Shown here: piece by piece, positions 1 through 10,777 of the stretch
Layout of the letters: the number at the start of each line of letters is the position of its first letter
Numbering within the stretch: position 1 is the first letter of the stretch
Assembly: GCA_030762895.1 (NCBI GenBank)
Contig: CM061063.1
Span: forward strand, 69,437,836 to 69,501,835
Reading direction: 5' to 3'
DNA: 64,000 nt
From: Sophora flavescens
Lineage: Eukaryota; Streptophyta; Magnoliopsida; Fabales; Fabaceae
Position numbers and translations under genes: made by a program
The notes under the pieces: model-generated
What the model was told of the DNA's origin: nothing
The model's database searches: none
What the model saw: only the letters and a program-made list of their open reading frames with translations

Positions 1-907
1 CCTTGATTTGTAATCCAAGGAAGAACTTCAATTCTCCCATCATGCTCATCTCAAATTCAGCTTGCAATAGACTTGAAAATTCCTTGCACAGCTTTTCATT
101 AGTTGCTCCAAAAATAATATCATCATCATATATTTGAACTATAATAAAGTTCTCTTTAGAGCATTTTTTGAACAGAGTAGTGTCTACTTGTCCTCTAGTA
201 AAACCATTATGCATGAGAAAAGAACTGAGTCTATCATACCATGCCCTAGGTGCTTGTTTCAAACCATATAATGCATTTTTAAGTTTGCAAACGCGATCTG
301 GTTTATCAGTATCCTCAAAACCAAGGGGTTGGTTAACACACACTTCTTCTTCAATTATGCCGTTTAGAAAAGCACCTTTTTACATCCATTTGAAATAGGG
401 TAATTTGGTGTTGTGCATCATATGACATTAAAATGCGTATGGCTTCAATTCTAGCTACAGGTGCAAAGGTTTCAGTATAATCAATACCTTCTTGTTGGTT
501 ATATCCTTGAGCTACTAACCTTGCCTTATTTTCGGCAACTTTACCATCTTCATCCAATTTGTTTTCAAGACCCATCTTGTTCCAATAACCGACTTGTTTT
601 TAGGATTAGAGACAAGAGTCCGGACATCATTTCTTGTGAACTGGTTAAGTTCTTCTTGTATAGCAAGAATCCAGCTTTCATCCTCAAGAGCTTCTTCAAT
701 GCGTTTAGGCTCCAAATCTGAAATAAAGGCCACATTGCTTGATTCTATTAATGTGGATCTGGTTCTTACTCCTTCAGAAGGATTTCCAATAATAAGATCC
801 TTAGGATGATGAGTGTTGAACTTCCAATCCCTTTTGAGATCATCATGAAGATCTTGACTTGTCTGCTGATCGATCTGCTGTTCCACTTGCCTTTCAGCCT
901 CAGGCAC
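1..907 (-). pseudogene. pol: copia reverse transcriptase remnant (element E, left copy)
   Basis: Encodes the RT of a copia polyprotein, which copies element RNA in the virus-like particle. Read on the minus strand it has the N-terminal ILAIQEELNQF block, the WVxKxKLDEDGKV region, RLVAQGYNQQEGIDYTETF, then the LYGLKQAPRAWYDRL block and the catalytic motif at 119-130. That motif reads YDDD where copia RT normally has YVDD; both catalytic aspartates remain. The frame breaks near 545-575 and again near 370-380, where an A-run shifts it just after the DVK motif. The first break is absent in the right copy and sits at a CTG site, so it may be a sequencing error. 908-1078 is the degenerate linker to integrase, rich in stops. 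Confidence 0.88.
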
Positions 908-1078
908 AAGTTCTGTTTTGGTTAGATCGGGTTGTTGACTTTCTGACTTGTTTATATCGAGACCTGCAAGATCATCTTCTAGATCTGATAGTTATTTATC
1001 AGTCTTTAAACCATCATTGAATTTAACATGAACAGATTCTTCAATAATACAAGTTCATAAATTGTATACTCTAAAAGC

Positions 1079-2304
1079 CTAAGACTTTTCAGAATATCCT
1101 ACGAAAATACCTTTATCTACCTTAGAATCAAACTTTCCAAGATTATCTCTAGTATTCAGAATAAAGCATTCACATCCAAAAGCATGAAAATAAGATATGT
1201 TGGGGCTTTTTCCTTTCCACAATTCATAAGGAGTCCTTTTTAGAAAAGGCCTAATAAGTATTCTGTTTTGTACATAACAAGCAATGTTTACAGCTTCTGC
1301 CCAAAAGTACTTAGGGAGATTATTTTCATTGAGTATAGATCTAGCCATCTCTTGAAGAGATCTGTTCTTTCTCTCAACCACTCCATTTTGCTGTGGAGTT
1401 CTAAGTGCAGAGAAATTGTGAGAGATTCCATTCTCCTCAAAGAACTGTCTAAACTGCTCATTTTCAAATTCTCCCCCATGATCACTTCTAAGGGTAGAAA
1501 TATAGAAACCCTGCTCATTTTGTACTCTTTTACAGAATACTGAAAAAGCCTTAAAAGACTCATCCTTGTGTGTTAGGAAGAGTACCCATGTGTATCTAGA
1601 ATAGTCATCAACTATGACAAATCCATATTTTCTTCGGCCAGTGTGGCAACACTAACTGGTCCAAACAGATCCATGTGTAACAATTGAAGAGGTCTAGAGG
1701 TTGATACTTGGTTTTTAGATTTGAAACTTGATTTTATCTGTTTACCTCTCTGACATGCATCACACAAGACATCTTTATTAAAGCTAATATCAGGCAATCC
1801 TCTCACGAGATTATTCCTTTTTAATTCATAAATTAGTTTCATACTAGCATGTCCTAGTTTCTTATGCCATAACCATCTCTCATCCTCTTTAGACATCAGA
1901 CAGGTTACACTTTGATCTGAGAGATCAGACAGTTCAATCTTATAAAGATTTTGTTGCCTTTTGGCTGAAAAGAGGGTTTTGCCACAACAGTATTTAACTA
2001 TGCATACATCTTTGGTAAAGGAAACATCAAAACCACTATCACATATTTGACTTATGCTAAGCAAATTGTGTCTTAATCCTTTAACCATAAGAACATTAGA
2101 TATAGAGGGAAGAGGGGGTTTACCACCAATAGTACCAATTCCTATAACTTTCCCTTTCTGATTCCCTCCGAAGGCAACGTGTCCTCCTTTCTTAAGTTGG
2201 AGGTCTAGGAACATAGACCTTTCTCCTGTCATATGACGCGAGCAGCCACCTTGTCCAGTACCAGCGGTGGTGTTTTCTTTGTCTTGTTGAGGACATCGCA
2301 ACAA
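1079..2304 (-). pseudogene. pol: copia protease and integrase remnant (element E, left copy)
   Basis: The upstream part has CSRHMTGERS, which follows the protease active site. It continues through the gag-pre-integrase zinc-binding domain (WHKKLGHAS ... CDACQRGK, an HHCC pattern) into the integrase core, with MDLFGP, RSDHGGEFEN and VERKNRSLQEMARS supplying the D, D and E of the catalytic triad. The reading frame is broken near 1637 and near 2260-2300. The right copy (14095-15321) is open across both places, and the differences lie at CAG/CTG triplets, so this copy may be damaged only in the consensus. The end reads GIFVGYSEKS followed by a stop. Confidence 0.88.
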
Positions 2305-3510
2305 AAATTATTTGATCTTTAGGTACCCATATTTTTCTGGGTCCTTTTTTGTTAGTTCTAGGAGTCTGTAAAGACTTCCTTCTCTTCTTATGGATACACT
2401 TAGACATAACATTCCCAGTTTTTCCACAGAAGTTATAAATAGGTGTCGATTTGGTTACAGTTGACTTAACTGATACTGTAGGAGCTTTAGTTGATACTTT
2501 ATGATATGTCTAATGGACATATCCAATACCTTCTTTATTAAGAGAGTGCTTCTGACTGCCAAGTAGCTTAGTCAGATTGTCTCTACCATTAACAAATTTG
2601 GCAAGATCAGAAGTAAGCTTTTTCCACTTTCTGTTGAAGTTTTTCAACTTCTTCAGATGGTGATGTTTCACTTGAGATCTTAGCTTCATTAGACTTTTCA
2701 GTCTTCAGCTCACTGTTCTCTTTAGCTGACTTCTCGCACTCTTGAGATTTCTCTTTATGCTCACTGGTGATCTTTACATACTCTCTCTTGAGGGATTTGA
2801 AGGCTTTAGATAAGCAGTTGGATTCCTCCATCAACTCCTCATAGGCATCAAGTAATTCCTCATAGTCAGGATGTACCTCATCATCAAAGTCTGAGTCAGT
2901 GTTGGCCATCAAACAGAGATTGGCTTCTTCCTCTGTTTCTTCATCAGAAGATGTTGACTCCAGATCCTCCCAAGTAGCCATCATTCCTTTCTTCTTCTTC
3001 TTGAAGAATTTATTAAAATGGGCCTTCTTGAGTTGAGGACATTCAGCCTTGAAGTGACCGGGCTTCTTACACTCATAGCAAACAATTGGACTTTTGTTTG
3101 TTGAGGTGGATTCTTTGAATTTCTTGTCCTTGTTGAATCTTCTGAATGGCCTATCCCTCTTGAACTTCTTTTTCTATAAGAGAAACTTGATCTTCCTGGT
3201 CTGGAGAGACAATTCTTCATCACTCTCAGAATCCTCGAGTTCTGATAGGTCAGCATCACTGGATGACTCATCTGCCTTCAGAGCCTTGGAAACTTTTGCT
3301 GACTTTTGATCATCATTCAGAGCAATTGACTTTCCCTTCTTTGGTGCAACTTCATCTCCAAGTTCTTGCTCATGAAGAGTGAGTGTTCCAAGAAGTTCAT
3401 CCATAGTCAAGGTAGTGAGATCCTTGGCATGAGAGATAGCAGTGACCAAAGGTCTCCACTGTTTGGGTAGACTTCTCAGAATCTTTCCAACCTTCTCAGC
3501 ATTGGTATAG
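2305..3510 (-). pseudogene. gag: copia gag, C-terminal half (element E, left copy)
   Basis: Minus-strand continuation of gag downstream of the inserted solo LTR. It contains a CCHC zinc knuckle (CYECKKPGHFKAEC, about 3050-3095), a long acidic, Glu/Lys/Ser-rich segment (2607-2984) with heptad-like spacing that should form a coiled coil, and a second, degraded knuckle (near 2420-2440, NFCGKTGN) followed by the basic KKRRKSLQTPRT tail leading into protease. A stop falls between the coiled coil and the second knuckle. Long gag proteins with a post-knuckle coiled coil are typical of SIRE-type copia elements; the role would be particle assembly and RNA packaging. Confidence 0.8.
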
Positions 3511-4419
3511 ACTTTTGTTGACAGATCTGGGCAAGTATACCCAGTCGTGCAAGTAATACGGTGGTGAGACCGATATCGTTCCCACGAGGATTGGATGTCA
3601 ATTACCAGTTCACAAGTTCAGCAACTATCTAGACTATGAAGAGAATTCAAAACAAACAAAACAAAAGGAATAAAAATATTTTTGTATTTTTGTCGAGCAC
3701 TTGGAATGCGAAGGGGATATGTTGGGACTTGACTTCACCAAACCTCTGCCTCATGCACTACCAGGACTAGATACCTCCCATTCATGCTTCAAATATTAAA
3801 ATCAATCCACTAAATTACTCAAGCCCCGATTCCTCGGATGGTAAGAGCCTAAATCCACTAATAGACCCTAATTCCTTAGGTGGCCTAGATTAATGAATTT
3901 GCATTAGGATTAGGGATTACGCGATTACTAGGAAACCAAACTCCATTCCAGGACGCAAGGGTTACTAGGTGATTGATTTCAGTTCCGGTTCTAATACGAA
4001 TTTCCCAATTGCATACCAAAACACTAATCGAGTCATGGGGGTGCTAGCCACAACAAGCATTAAGCATGGAAAATCAATCACTAATACAAAGGCATGAACA
4101 CGAATAATCAGTCAACGCAAATACATAATAATCGGTTTGATTACATCCAATCCCAACAAACGGGATTTAGCTTCTCATAAAAGAGAAAGCAAAAACCGGA
4201 TAAATAGGAGAAGAGGGAGAGAAGAAACTCCATGGGAGCTTTCCACCATCGTCACAATGCCCCTCTCCAAACTCCGTTCTAGGGTTACAATCCTTCCTCG
4301 TATGCAGCCTCCAAGGTCTCTATTTTTAGGTCTGGAAAGTCGTGTCGAGACCCCAGAATCCTCTCTGGAATCAATCCAGAATCCAGATCCAGCTCCCCTT
4401 TTTTGTCAGTTCTGCGCTC

Positions 4420-4427
4420 TATTTATA
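4420..4427 (-). promoter_or_regulatory. TATA box of the solo LTR
   Basis: TATAAATA on the minus strand, about 10 bp downstream of the GC-rich U3 repeat array, in the position expected for the LTR promoter. The same site in the right copy is 17442-17449. Confidence 0.6.
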
Positions 4428-4436
4428 GAGAGGCCA

Positions 4437-4680
4437 AGCGTCACTGTCGTGACGGCCATCATGGCCAGGCCGTGACGTGTTTTGGAGTGGGCGCGCTCTC
4501 AAATTTGGAGCATCACGTCCGTGACACTCATCACTACTAGGCCGTGATCGCTTATGTCTCCACCAAATGGTCTGTCACGGCCGTGATGGTCATCACGGCT
4601 AGGCCGTGACAGCTTCTGACTTTTGCCTTCTGCTCTGCTTGATCATGGCCGTGATGGTCATCACGGCCAGGCCGTGATGG
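4437..4680. repeat. palindromic GC-rich repeat array in the solo LTR U3
   Basis: About four degenerate units of roughly 60 bp pair GTGATGG(C/T)CATCACGG with GGCCGTGA. The perfect 12-bp palindrome TCACGGCCGTGA is at 4575-4586. The same motif builds the U3 arrays of elements A and B. A copy lies at about 17459-17703. Confidence 0.75.
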
Positions 4681-4908
4681 GCTCTGTTTGACTCAATTCT
4701 TCACCTTTTTAGCTCTGTCTTCATCCAAGCTCCATCATGGCTGATTTTGATTATTTTTACATTATTTTCTGCAAAACAAAATCAAGAAACCGCTTCACCC
4801 ATTCCAAGGGAAAAACTAACTAAAATAAAATAAAGAATGGCTAATCTATATGAAAAATGCATGCAAAAGTATACAGGAAACATGATGTAAAATCACATTA
4901 TCAACTTT

Positions 4909-5403
4909 GCCAAGAGATTTTAAACTGTTGATTATAGTTTGAAATCTTCCTATCATTTGAGCAACAGATTCTCCTTCCTCCATGATGAACAGTTCATACT
5001 TTCTGACAAGTATGACAATCTTTGACTCTTTGACTTTGGTTGTTCCTTCATGTGTGACAGCTAAAGTGTCCCATATTTCTTTGGCAGAGTCACAAGCACA
5101 TACCTTCTCAAACTCCTCCGGATTGAGAGCACAAATGATGTTATATCTAGCTTTGTGGTTCAGCTCCCATTTTGTCTTTTCTGCGGTAGTCCACTGAGCT
5201 TTTAGTTTGTCAGTGTTATCATCATTCTAGGGAATGAATGGACCATCTGTAATGACATCTCAAAGATCAGAGTTTTTAGATAGAATGAACCATTGAAATC
5301 TATCTTTCCAATAGTTGTAGTTTTCTCCATTGAAATAAGGAGGTCTGGTTAGGGAAGCTCCTTCAATCTGATGACTTCCACTTGAACTAGCTCTAGCAGT
5401 CAT
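4909..5403 (-). pseudogene. gag: copia gag, N-terminal half (element E, left copy)
   Basis: The start codon is the ATG at 5403-5401 (minus), beginning MTARASSSGSHQIEG. The segment then shows the copia gag (UBN2-type) pattern: RPPYFNGENYNYWKDRFQWFI, a tryptophan-rich middle (AKEIWDTLAVTHEG) and SKIVILVRKYELF. Two internal stops occur near 5230-5275. Gag is interrupted at 4908 by the solo LTR and resumes at 3510. It starts 58 bp downstream of the primer binding site. Confidence 0.82.
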
Positions 5404-5460
5404 GTCTATTCTTCAGGACCTTTTACCTCTACACTGTTAGATGCTCAACCCAGAGGCTGA

Positions 5461-5472
5461 GCTCTGATACCA
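5461..5472 (-). other. primer binding site, initiator-Met tRNA (element E, left copy)
   Basis: On the minus strand the 12 bases TGGTATCAGAGC follow the 5' LTR after a 2-base spacer. This is the classic plant copia PBS complementary to the 3' end of initiator methionine tRNA, and it fixes the LTR/internal boundary at 5475. Confidence 0.93.
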
Positions 5473-5775
5473 ACTGAAATAGACAAGTATAAACACGAGA
5501 AGGGGGGTTGGATTGTGTTTATAAGAATTTAAGCAAAGTTGAAATCTTTTCGAAAACAGAAGCTAGATTTGGACGAGGGAAAGAATACAGGATGGACGAG
5601 TGACTTTTTCAAACACACCACTTGATAGACGTAAGAAAACTAAAGCAATTAAAGAGTTTAAGGTAAGAGAGATTGACACAGCTATTTATCCCGGTTCACT
5701 CTTCAAAACAAAGAGCTACGTCCAATCCTTGCCAGCACCAAGATTTATCCACTATAACTGATCAGGTTACAGACT

Positions 5776-5930
5776 CAAGTATTGTTTGCACACCTAGCCT
5801 CATCAGGCTCAAAGACAAGTATTCTTTGCACACTTAGCCTCTTCAGGCTCAAGACAAGTATTGTTTGCACACCTAGCCTCTTCAGGCTCAATACAAGTAT
5901 TGTTTGCACACCTAGCCTCTTCAGGCTCGC
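5776..5930. repeat. four 38-bp tandem repeats in R/U5 of the E LTR
   Basis: Four copies of a unit built on CAAGTATTGTTTGCACAC followed by CTAGCCTCTTCAGGCT. The copies differ at a few bases and each ends in AGGCTC. Repeated at 18798-18952 in the right copy. Confidence 0.85.
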
Positions 5931-6717
5931 TCAGGTTTGTTTGAGAGATTTGGTTTGTAAAGAATACAACTTAGACAGACATAACTTTCACTAACACTCA
6001 GAGTGGTTTAAATGTAAAGCTTAGGAAAGTCTGCGTAATAACTTCAAATGATTGAAAAATACAGAATGAAAGAATGAAGAAAATAATGCGCAGAGTAATG
6101 GCTTTTTAATGCAATGTGTATTCTCTTCATCTTCATCTTCAATGACTTTTGTATTTATGGTCTTCAATCATTTAGGATCCGTTAGAGACATTCCCTCAAA
6201 TGTTGGCTTCAAGCAGAACTTCATTAAATGCAATAGAGTCGTTATGGGCAGCCATTAATGCAATAGAGTGGTTGGTTGTACTCTAATATTAAGGATCATG
6301 GCTTTATGCATCGTGATACAGCCATATCAGAGTTGTGCATAGAGCTTTTTGTACTTTGCTGAGTACACTTCCCTTTTCGTGTAAGGACCAGAGGTACTAG
6401 GGAATAAAGCATGTTGGAAGCATTCTTTAACTGGTCTTTGGTTCTGATTATCCAAGGTTGCTTGAGAGAGTAACTTCTGACTTTTCTTGATAAGCGTGAA
6501 ACTGAGTAGGAGAGAAGGCTTCAAGTCTCTTTATGGTTCTTGAAATACGATTCTGATAATCCTTATAGAATTCGCGTCTATAAGATAAGTACTTCCATCT
6601 TGAAAATAACCGCGTCTATCTAGCCATTTGAGTTTTCATTTAGGCTAGTAGACAAGCTCCATATTAAGGACTCAGCAAGTCCAAAGACTAGTGTGGACGA
6701 GCACTTCTGTCACCTTT

Positions 6718-7425
6718 AGTGGGAGAGAGCCTCTGTTACTTTAGTGGATGAGAGCCTCTGTTACTTTAGTATATGAGAGCCTCTGTTACTTTAGTGGACG
6801 AGAGGCCTCTGTTACTTTAGTTTACTTTAGTAGACGAGAGCCTCTGTTACTTTAGTGGACGAGTAGACGAGAGCCTCTGTTACTTTAGTGGACGAGAGCC
6901 TCTGTTACTTTAGTAGACGAGCTCCATATGCCACGTCATTGGACGGATACTCCTTTAACTGGTTGAACGTAACATAGTAGACGAGCTCCATATGCCACGT
7001 CATTGGACGAGCCATTCTGATACCTTAATGGACGAGCTATTCTGATTCCTTAATGGATGAGCTCCAGATGCCACGTCATTAGTCGTCCCATTCTGATACC
7101 TTAATGGACGAGCTATTCTGATACCTTAATGGACGAGCTCCAGATGCCACGTCATTGGTCGAGCCATTCTGATACCTCAAGTAGACGAGCGCCTCTGTCA
7201 CTTTAGTAGACGCTGGCTTTCATCACTTTAGTGGACGCTGGCTTTTATTACTTTAGTGGCGCTGGCTTTTTTCTCTTGCGTTTTGGACGTGCGCTTCAAT
7301 CACTACAGTGTTGGACGTTTGTTTCAATTACTTGTGTGTTGACGTGAGCTTCTATCACTACACTGTTGGACGTGAGCTTCTATCACTACAGTGTTGGACG
7401 TGCGTTTCAATCATTTGTGTTTGGA
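6718..7425. repeat. U3 tandem-repeat array of the E LTR with CCACGTCATTGG modules
   Basis: Three linked arrays. 6718-6920 is GCCTCTGTTACTTTAG plus TGGACGAGA, repeated about every 26 bp. 6921-7180 alternates CCACGTCATTGG boxes (6931, 6995, 7071 with one change, 7147) with CCATTCTGATACCTTAATGG. 7184-7425 holds GGACGTGAGCTTCTATCACTAC-type units. The boxes contain an ACGT core and, on the minus strand, CCAAT and TGACGTGG. All lie upstream of the likely TATA box, so an enhancer role is a reasonable inference. Confidence 0.8.
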
Positions 7426-7561
7426 TGGATGATTCTCTTATTTAATCTGCACACTCGATAGACAGGTTAGCAACCAATATGAAGGTTAATTAAATCATTA
7501 ACCAATGTTTAGTTCTCATCAAAACTTAGAGAAATTCACATCAGACATTTTAGAGACTTAA

Positions 7562-7872
7562 TAGAAAGGACCCAAGTCAGTTTAGGTACCTAAAGATAAG
7601 ATAATACCTGTTGCAGATTTGCTTAACAACAGGAAGAAAACAGATGTCTTCGTACTTAGACAGTGACTGCTCACGACACATGACGGGAGAAAGGTCTATG
7701 TTCCAAAACCTTAAGCCCAAAAATAGTGGCTAGGTCACATTTGGAGGAAATTAGAAAGGGAAAATCATTGGTATAGGTAAAATTGGTAAACATCTTTTTC
7801 CCTCCATTGATAATGTTCCTTTAGTAAATGGCTTGAAGCACAATCTCCTAAGCATAAGTCAATTAGGTGATA
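7562..7872 (+). pseudogene. copia D gag-protease fragment (duplicated scrap)
   Basis: Matches 20587-20893, the start of element D after the E insertion. It encodes the gag tail (a basic K-rich stretch) and protease start with the CSRHMTGERS motif; the active-site triplet reads DSD in place of DSG. It stops abruptly at 7872, inside the sequence for LLSISQLGD, where an unrelated Athila-type fragment begins. The breakpoint shares the three bases TAG with its new neighbour. It is a by-product of the segmental duplication. Confidence 0.85.
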
Positions 7873-8536
7873 GAGTTCATCCTAAATGTACAATAAGAAA
7901 ACAAAATAAGGAGACGCAGCTCCAGAGAACAAGGATTCGTCAAAAAGGATCTAAAAACAAGTGGTTGACCAAAAGTTCTTTCAATCTGCCCTAAAACAGC
8001 AATTTATAGATTTCAGAATCTGCGCCCGCTCGCGAGGCGAGTAGCCTCTCGCGAGGCGAATTTCAGTTTTGGCTCCATCCTGAGTTTGAATACTCGCGAG
8101 GCGAGGTAGTGTTTCACGAGGCGAGACAGAGTGGATGACATTTCTGGCACAGTCAGACCTTCAGACTCGCGAGGCGAGATGGTGATTCGGGGGGGCGAGA
8201 CAGAGAGGGTGACATTTGCTGTTCAGGCTGGTCTTCAGGATCAAGAGGCGAGCTCCTATTTCGCGAGGCGAAACCTTCAGAATTGGTTTTCACTATTTTC
8301 TTCATTTTCCTTGACTCTAAGAGCTTCACTTTTAACCTGAAACAATCAAAAGAAAACGAAAAGCGTAATTCTACTCAAAATACACTAAAAACTACTAAAA
8401 ATGCATAAAACGAGTCAAAGTATAACTTAGGAACAAAACAAGGCCAATTTGGGAGATTAGCGAGGGTGACTCGCCCAATTAGGCACAAAATATACCCCTT
8501 TTCTAGCTGGAAACTAGATGAGCCAGAGGCTTATCA
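7873..8536 (-). repeat. partial LTR of element C (fragment)
   Basis: The U3 and part of R of a C-family LTR, ending CTTATCA at 8536 next to a purine-rich tract on the minus strand. It contains the TCGCGAGGCGA array (about 8025-8275) and a minus-strand TATAAAT at 8002-8008. The PBS-side half of the LTR is missing. Confidence 0.85.
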
Positions 8537-10465
8537 AAACACCCCAAACTTAAACCTTGCTTGTCCCCAAGCAAGCTAAAACTCAAAAAGACTCACGACT
8601 TGGCAAGCTTAAGGATTCAATCAATTTTTGCACAAATTTCCTGCAATTTAACACAACAATTTTCTTCAATGTTTTCCCCCTTGCAACAATGTAATCCCCA
8701 CATTCATTTACTTTAACAATTGAGAATTTCCATCATTCATGCAATCAGTAATCTAAGTTGAGGAACCAAGTGGCACACAAAAGGGAGATCACCAAATTCA
8801 AACAATTGCCTTCCTCACAAGGGCATTTAATATTTCACTCATTTGCTCAATTTGTCTAGGCTATAAACTTTTCACTCAAGTTCACATTTCAAGAGAACTT
8901 CCCATGAATTTGATTTTCATCTCAAACAAAGTTCCCACTAAAACATGCATGCAACATCAAAAGGTCTTTTAAAGGTTGTAATGGGGCCTGGCTAAGGGTA
9001 GGATATTCAAAGGTACTAGGCTTAAGTGCCTAGGAATTAAGAGAGAATGAGCATTTCGGCACATTGAACTTCTACTCAAATTCCTTTTTCCATTTTTCCT
9101 TTTTGCCTTGGGTGACTACAGTCTTTCTCTTCTAATACCCTTTTTGACATTCATTACTTTTCTTCTTCTTTTTTTCTTTTGCCTTTGGCTCCAACCTTTA
9201 TTTTTCTTTTTCTCAACCCAGAATGACATATCATACCTTGTAGCCACCCCAAACTTACTTTCTTGCAACCCTTCTCTTGCTAAGCTTCCATGCTCTCCTA
9301 ATCCTAAGATTGGGTTAACATGGTTTTTTCCGATTTTTGGAGTATAACATAAGGTCATCAAGAAACAATAGGCCAATTAGGCTCAATGTGGCTAACTAGG
9401 GAACATGCATTAGGGATGGTTCTTTTTAGGTCAAGTATCTATTTCAAAGAAAATTGCCTAAATCATTTGATGCAACACATAAACATGCAACCATGAAGAG
9501 ATTCAAGCAAATCCGGGAAAGTGCAACTTGAAAGTGATTCACACAATCAAAACAATGTTGGAGGCTCAAATCCTCACCTGGACATTTTTTTGCAAATTGT
9601 TTGACCGAGATACAATTCCTAGTGTGTGCACCCCTTCACCGCAAACTTGTCATAAATCAAGCAATCACAATAAAATTTCTCAAAGTTCAATTTTCAATTT
9701 TTCACATGGGGATCAAATTGTCGATTTTCAGAACCTAGGGGGAAATCATCGATGGTCAAAATAATTCATGCAATCAATCTATGCTAAATTTAATTAAAAT
9801 CCACCAAGCTTGCCGACACAACACTCATACACAAACTCTTGATCTTCTCAAATTATTCAAGAACGAAATTCAAAAACAAAAACAAAAACAAAAAAAATAC
9901 AAAGTAATTGGTTCCCTCCCCCACACTTAAAGCATACATTGTCCTCAATGAAAGAACATAAATATAAAATAAGAGAGAGGGAAAAGAGAAGGTGTTCCCT
10001 GATTAAGTTGTAGTGTAGGTGGGCGCTTCCAAGGAAAGCTCTTCTACGGTTGCATCCTCGTCCAATGGTCCCTCGGGCACCCTCCTTGTGGCATAGCACC
10101 TCCTGATCTGGAAAAAATTGAAAACCCAATTGCACATTCGCGAGGCGAATCTGGAAAAATTGTTCTTCACACTTTCCAGAATCGCGAGGCGAATAATAGC
10201 TCGTGAGGCGAATCTGGAATTACAATAGCTGATTATGCCCAGATTCGCGAGGCGAAAGTCGCTCCCGCGACGCGAGACAGAAGCGTGAGCAAGCCTCTGG
10301 GATTCAGGGCTTCTGTCTCACGAGGCCACTGTGGGTTCGTGGGGCGAATCTGAGTTTTTTTTTTTTATATGATAGAAACTAAAAAATAAAGGATATCTAG
10401 CTTGGGTTGCCTCCCAAGTAGCGCTTGTTTAATGTCCCGAGCCTGACTCAAGTCACCCCTAAGGG
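8537..10465 (-). other. 3' untranslated region of the C fragment
   Basis: Noncoding region between the pol remnant and the LTR. On the minus strand it holds the TTTAAGTGTGGGGGAGGG tract typical of Athila/Tat 3' regions (about 9914-9932), further AAGTTTGGGG-like purine tracts, a lysine-rich short ORF (9116-9376), and a second cluster of TCGCGAGGCGA-like motifs (about 10136-10345). I see no retroelement domain here. Confidence 0.75.
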
Positions 10466-10777
10466 TTAATCCGGAGGAAGAAACTGCTTGTCATGCCATG
10501 CCTTAGTCCGCTTTTTGTAGGTTCTTGCCTTTTCATATGCTTGCATGCGGTTCCCGAACAACTCATTTAAGTCCAACAGCCTTCTATAATCAGCACATAC
10601 TCTCCACCCCGTGATGGTCCTTGTTGGGATCGATTTATTGCTTTTATTGACCACCATGGTCGTGCCACCTTTCCTTGGGTCCATATGAATTGGACTACCC
10701 CAACTACTATCTGAGATTGGATAGATTATTCCCGCCTCTAAAGGTTTAATCACTTCCTCACGCACAGCTTCTTTCAT
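10466..10777 (-). pseudogene. pol: gypsy pol remnant: RT start fused to integrase tail
   Basis: A 103-codon minus-strand ORF. Residues 1-66 are the start of an Athila RT (EEVIKPLEAGIIYPISDSSW, KGGTTMVVNKSN, TRTITGWRVCADYRRL). It then jumps directly to NRMQAYEKARTYKKRTKAWHDK, the C-terminal end of integrase. Most of RT plus all RNase H and the integrase core are deleted. The identical deletion is in element C (41045-41356), so it predates the copying of this fragment. Confidence 0.85.

Larger units (their letters stand above)
3516..4903 (-). mobile_element. solo gypsy-type LTR inserted in the gag of element E
   Basis: A 1,388-bp sequence starting TG and ending CA, flanked by a perfect 5-bp duplication, with no internal region: a solo LTR left by LTR-LTR recombination. 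Orientation is inferred as minus because its TGTTGACAG...GGCAAGTATACC end resembles the PBS-side end of the C LTRs, and because the TATA-like TATAAATA reads on the minus strand (4420-4427). The upstream U3 holds a degenerate CACGGCC/GGCCGTG repeat array (about 4437-4680). A copy of the same insertion is at 16533-17925. Confidence 0.9.
3511..4908. repeat. 5-bp target-site duplication ACTTT around the solo LTR
   Basis: ACTTT at 3511-3515 and again at 4904-4908 directly flank the LTR ends TGTTGACAG... and ...CACATTATCA. Removing one copy and the LTR rejoins the gag frame of element E. Five bases is the usual duplication length for gypsy integrase. Confidence 0.92.
1..7560 (-). mobile_element. 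Ty1/copia element E, left copy, cut by window edge
   Basis: Minus-strand copia element of SIRE/Maximus type. Read leftward from its 5' LTR (7560 to 5475), the order is PBS, gag, protease, integrase, then RT running off the window start. Protease-integrase-RT order defines Ty1/copia. A large gag with a coiled-coil tail and a 2.1 kb LTR fit the SIRE/Maximus lineage. 1-7872 matches 13019-20893 almost base for base, including the solo LTR in gag and the junction to element D, so this is a segmental duplication and not a second insertion. RNase H and the 3' LTR lie outside the window. Confidence 0.9.
5475..7560 (-). mobile_element. 5' LTR of copia element E (left copy)
   Basis: About 2.1 kb, starting TGAAATAGAC on the plus strand next to the PBS. 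The 3' LTR of the right copy ends ACTTAACA, whereas this end reads ACTTAA and runs straight into element D, so the terminal CA is missing. On the minus strand U3 is at the right (7560 inward) and contains dense tandem repeats. A weak TATA-like ATAAATA is near 6152-6158. The 38-bp repeats at 5776-5930 lie downstream of it, in R/U5. Confidence 0.88.

Noticed and set aside
5461..5472. Possible tRNA gene fragment
   Set aside because: It is a primer binding site complementary to the tRNA end; no cloverleaf can be formed around it.
5782..5994. ORF with repeated FRLxTSIVCTPSL units (also 18804-19016)
   Set aside because: Translation of the 38-bp tandem repeats in the LTR.
6718..6920. Regular 26-bp repeats that could suggest a CRISPR array
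   Set aside because: Repeats are contiguous and degenerate, without unique spacers, and lie inside a plant retrotransposon LTR.
8131..8340. ORFs with repeated SREA/RGGE-like residues in the C LTR
   Set aside because: Translation of the TCGCGAGGCGA repeats in U3; not a gene.
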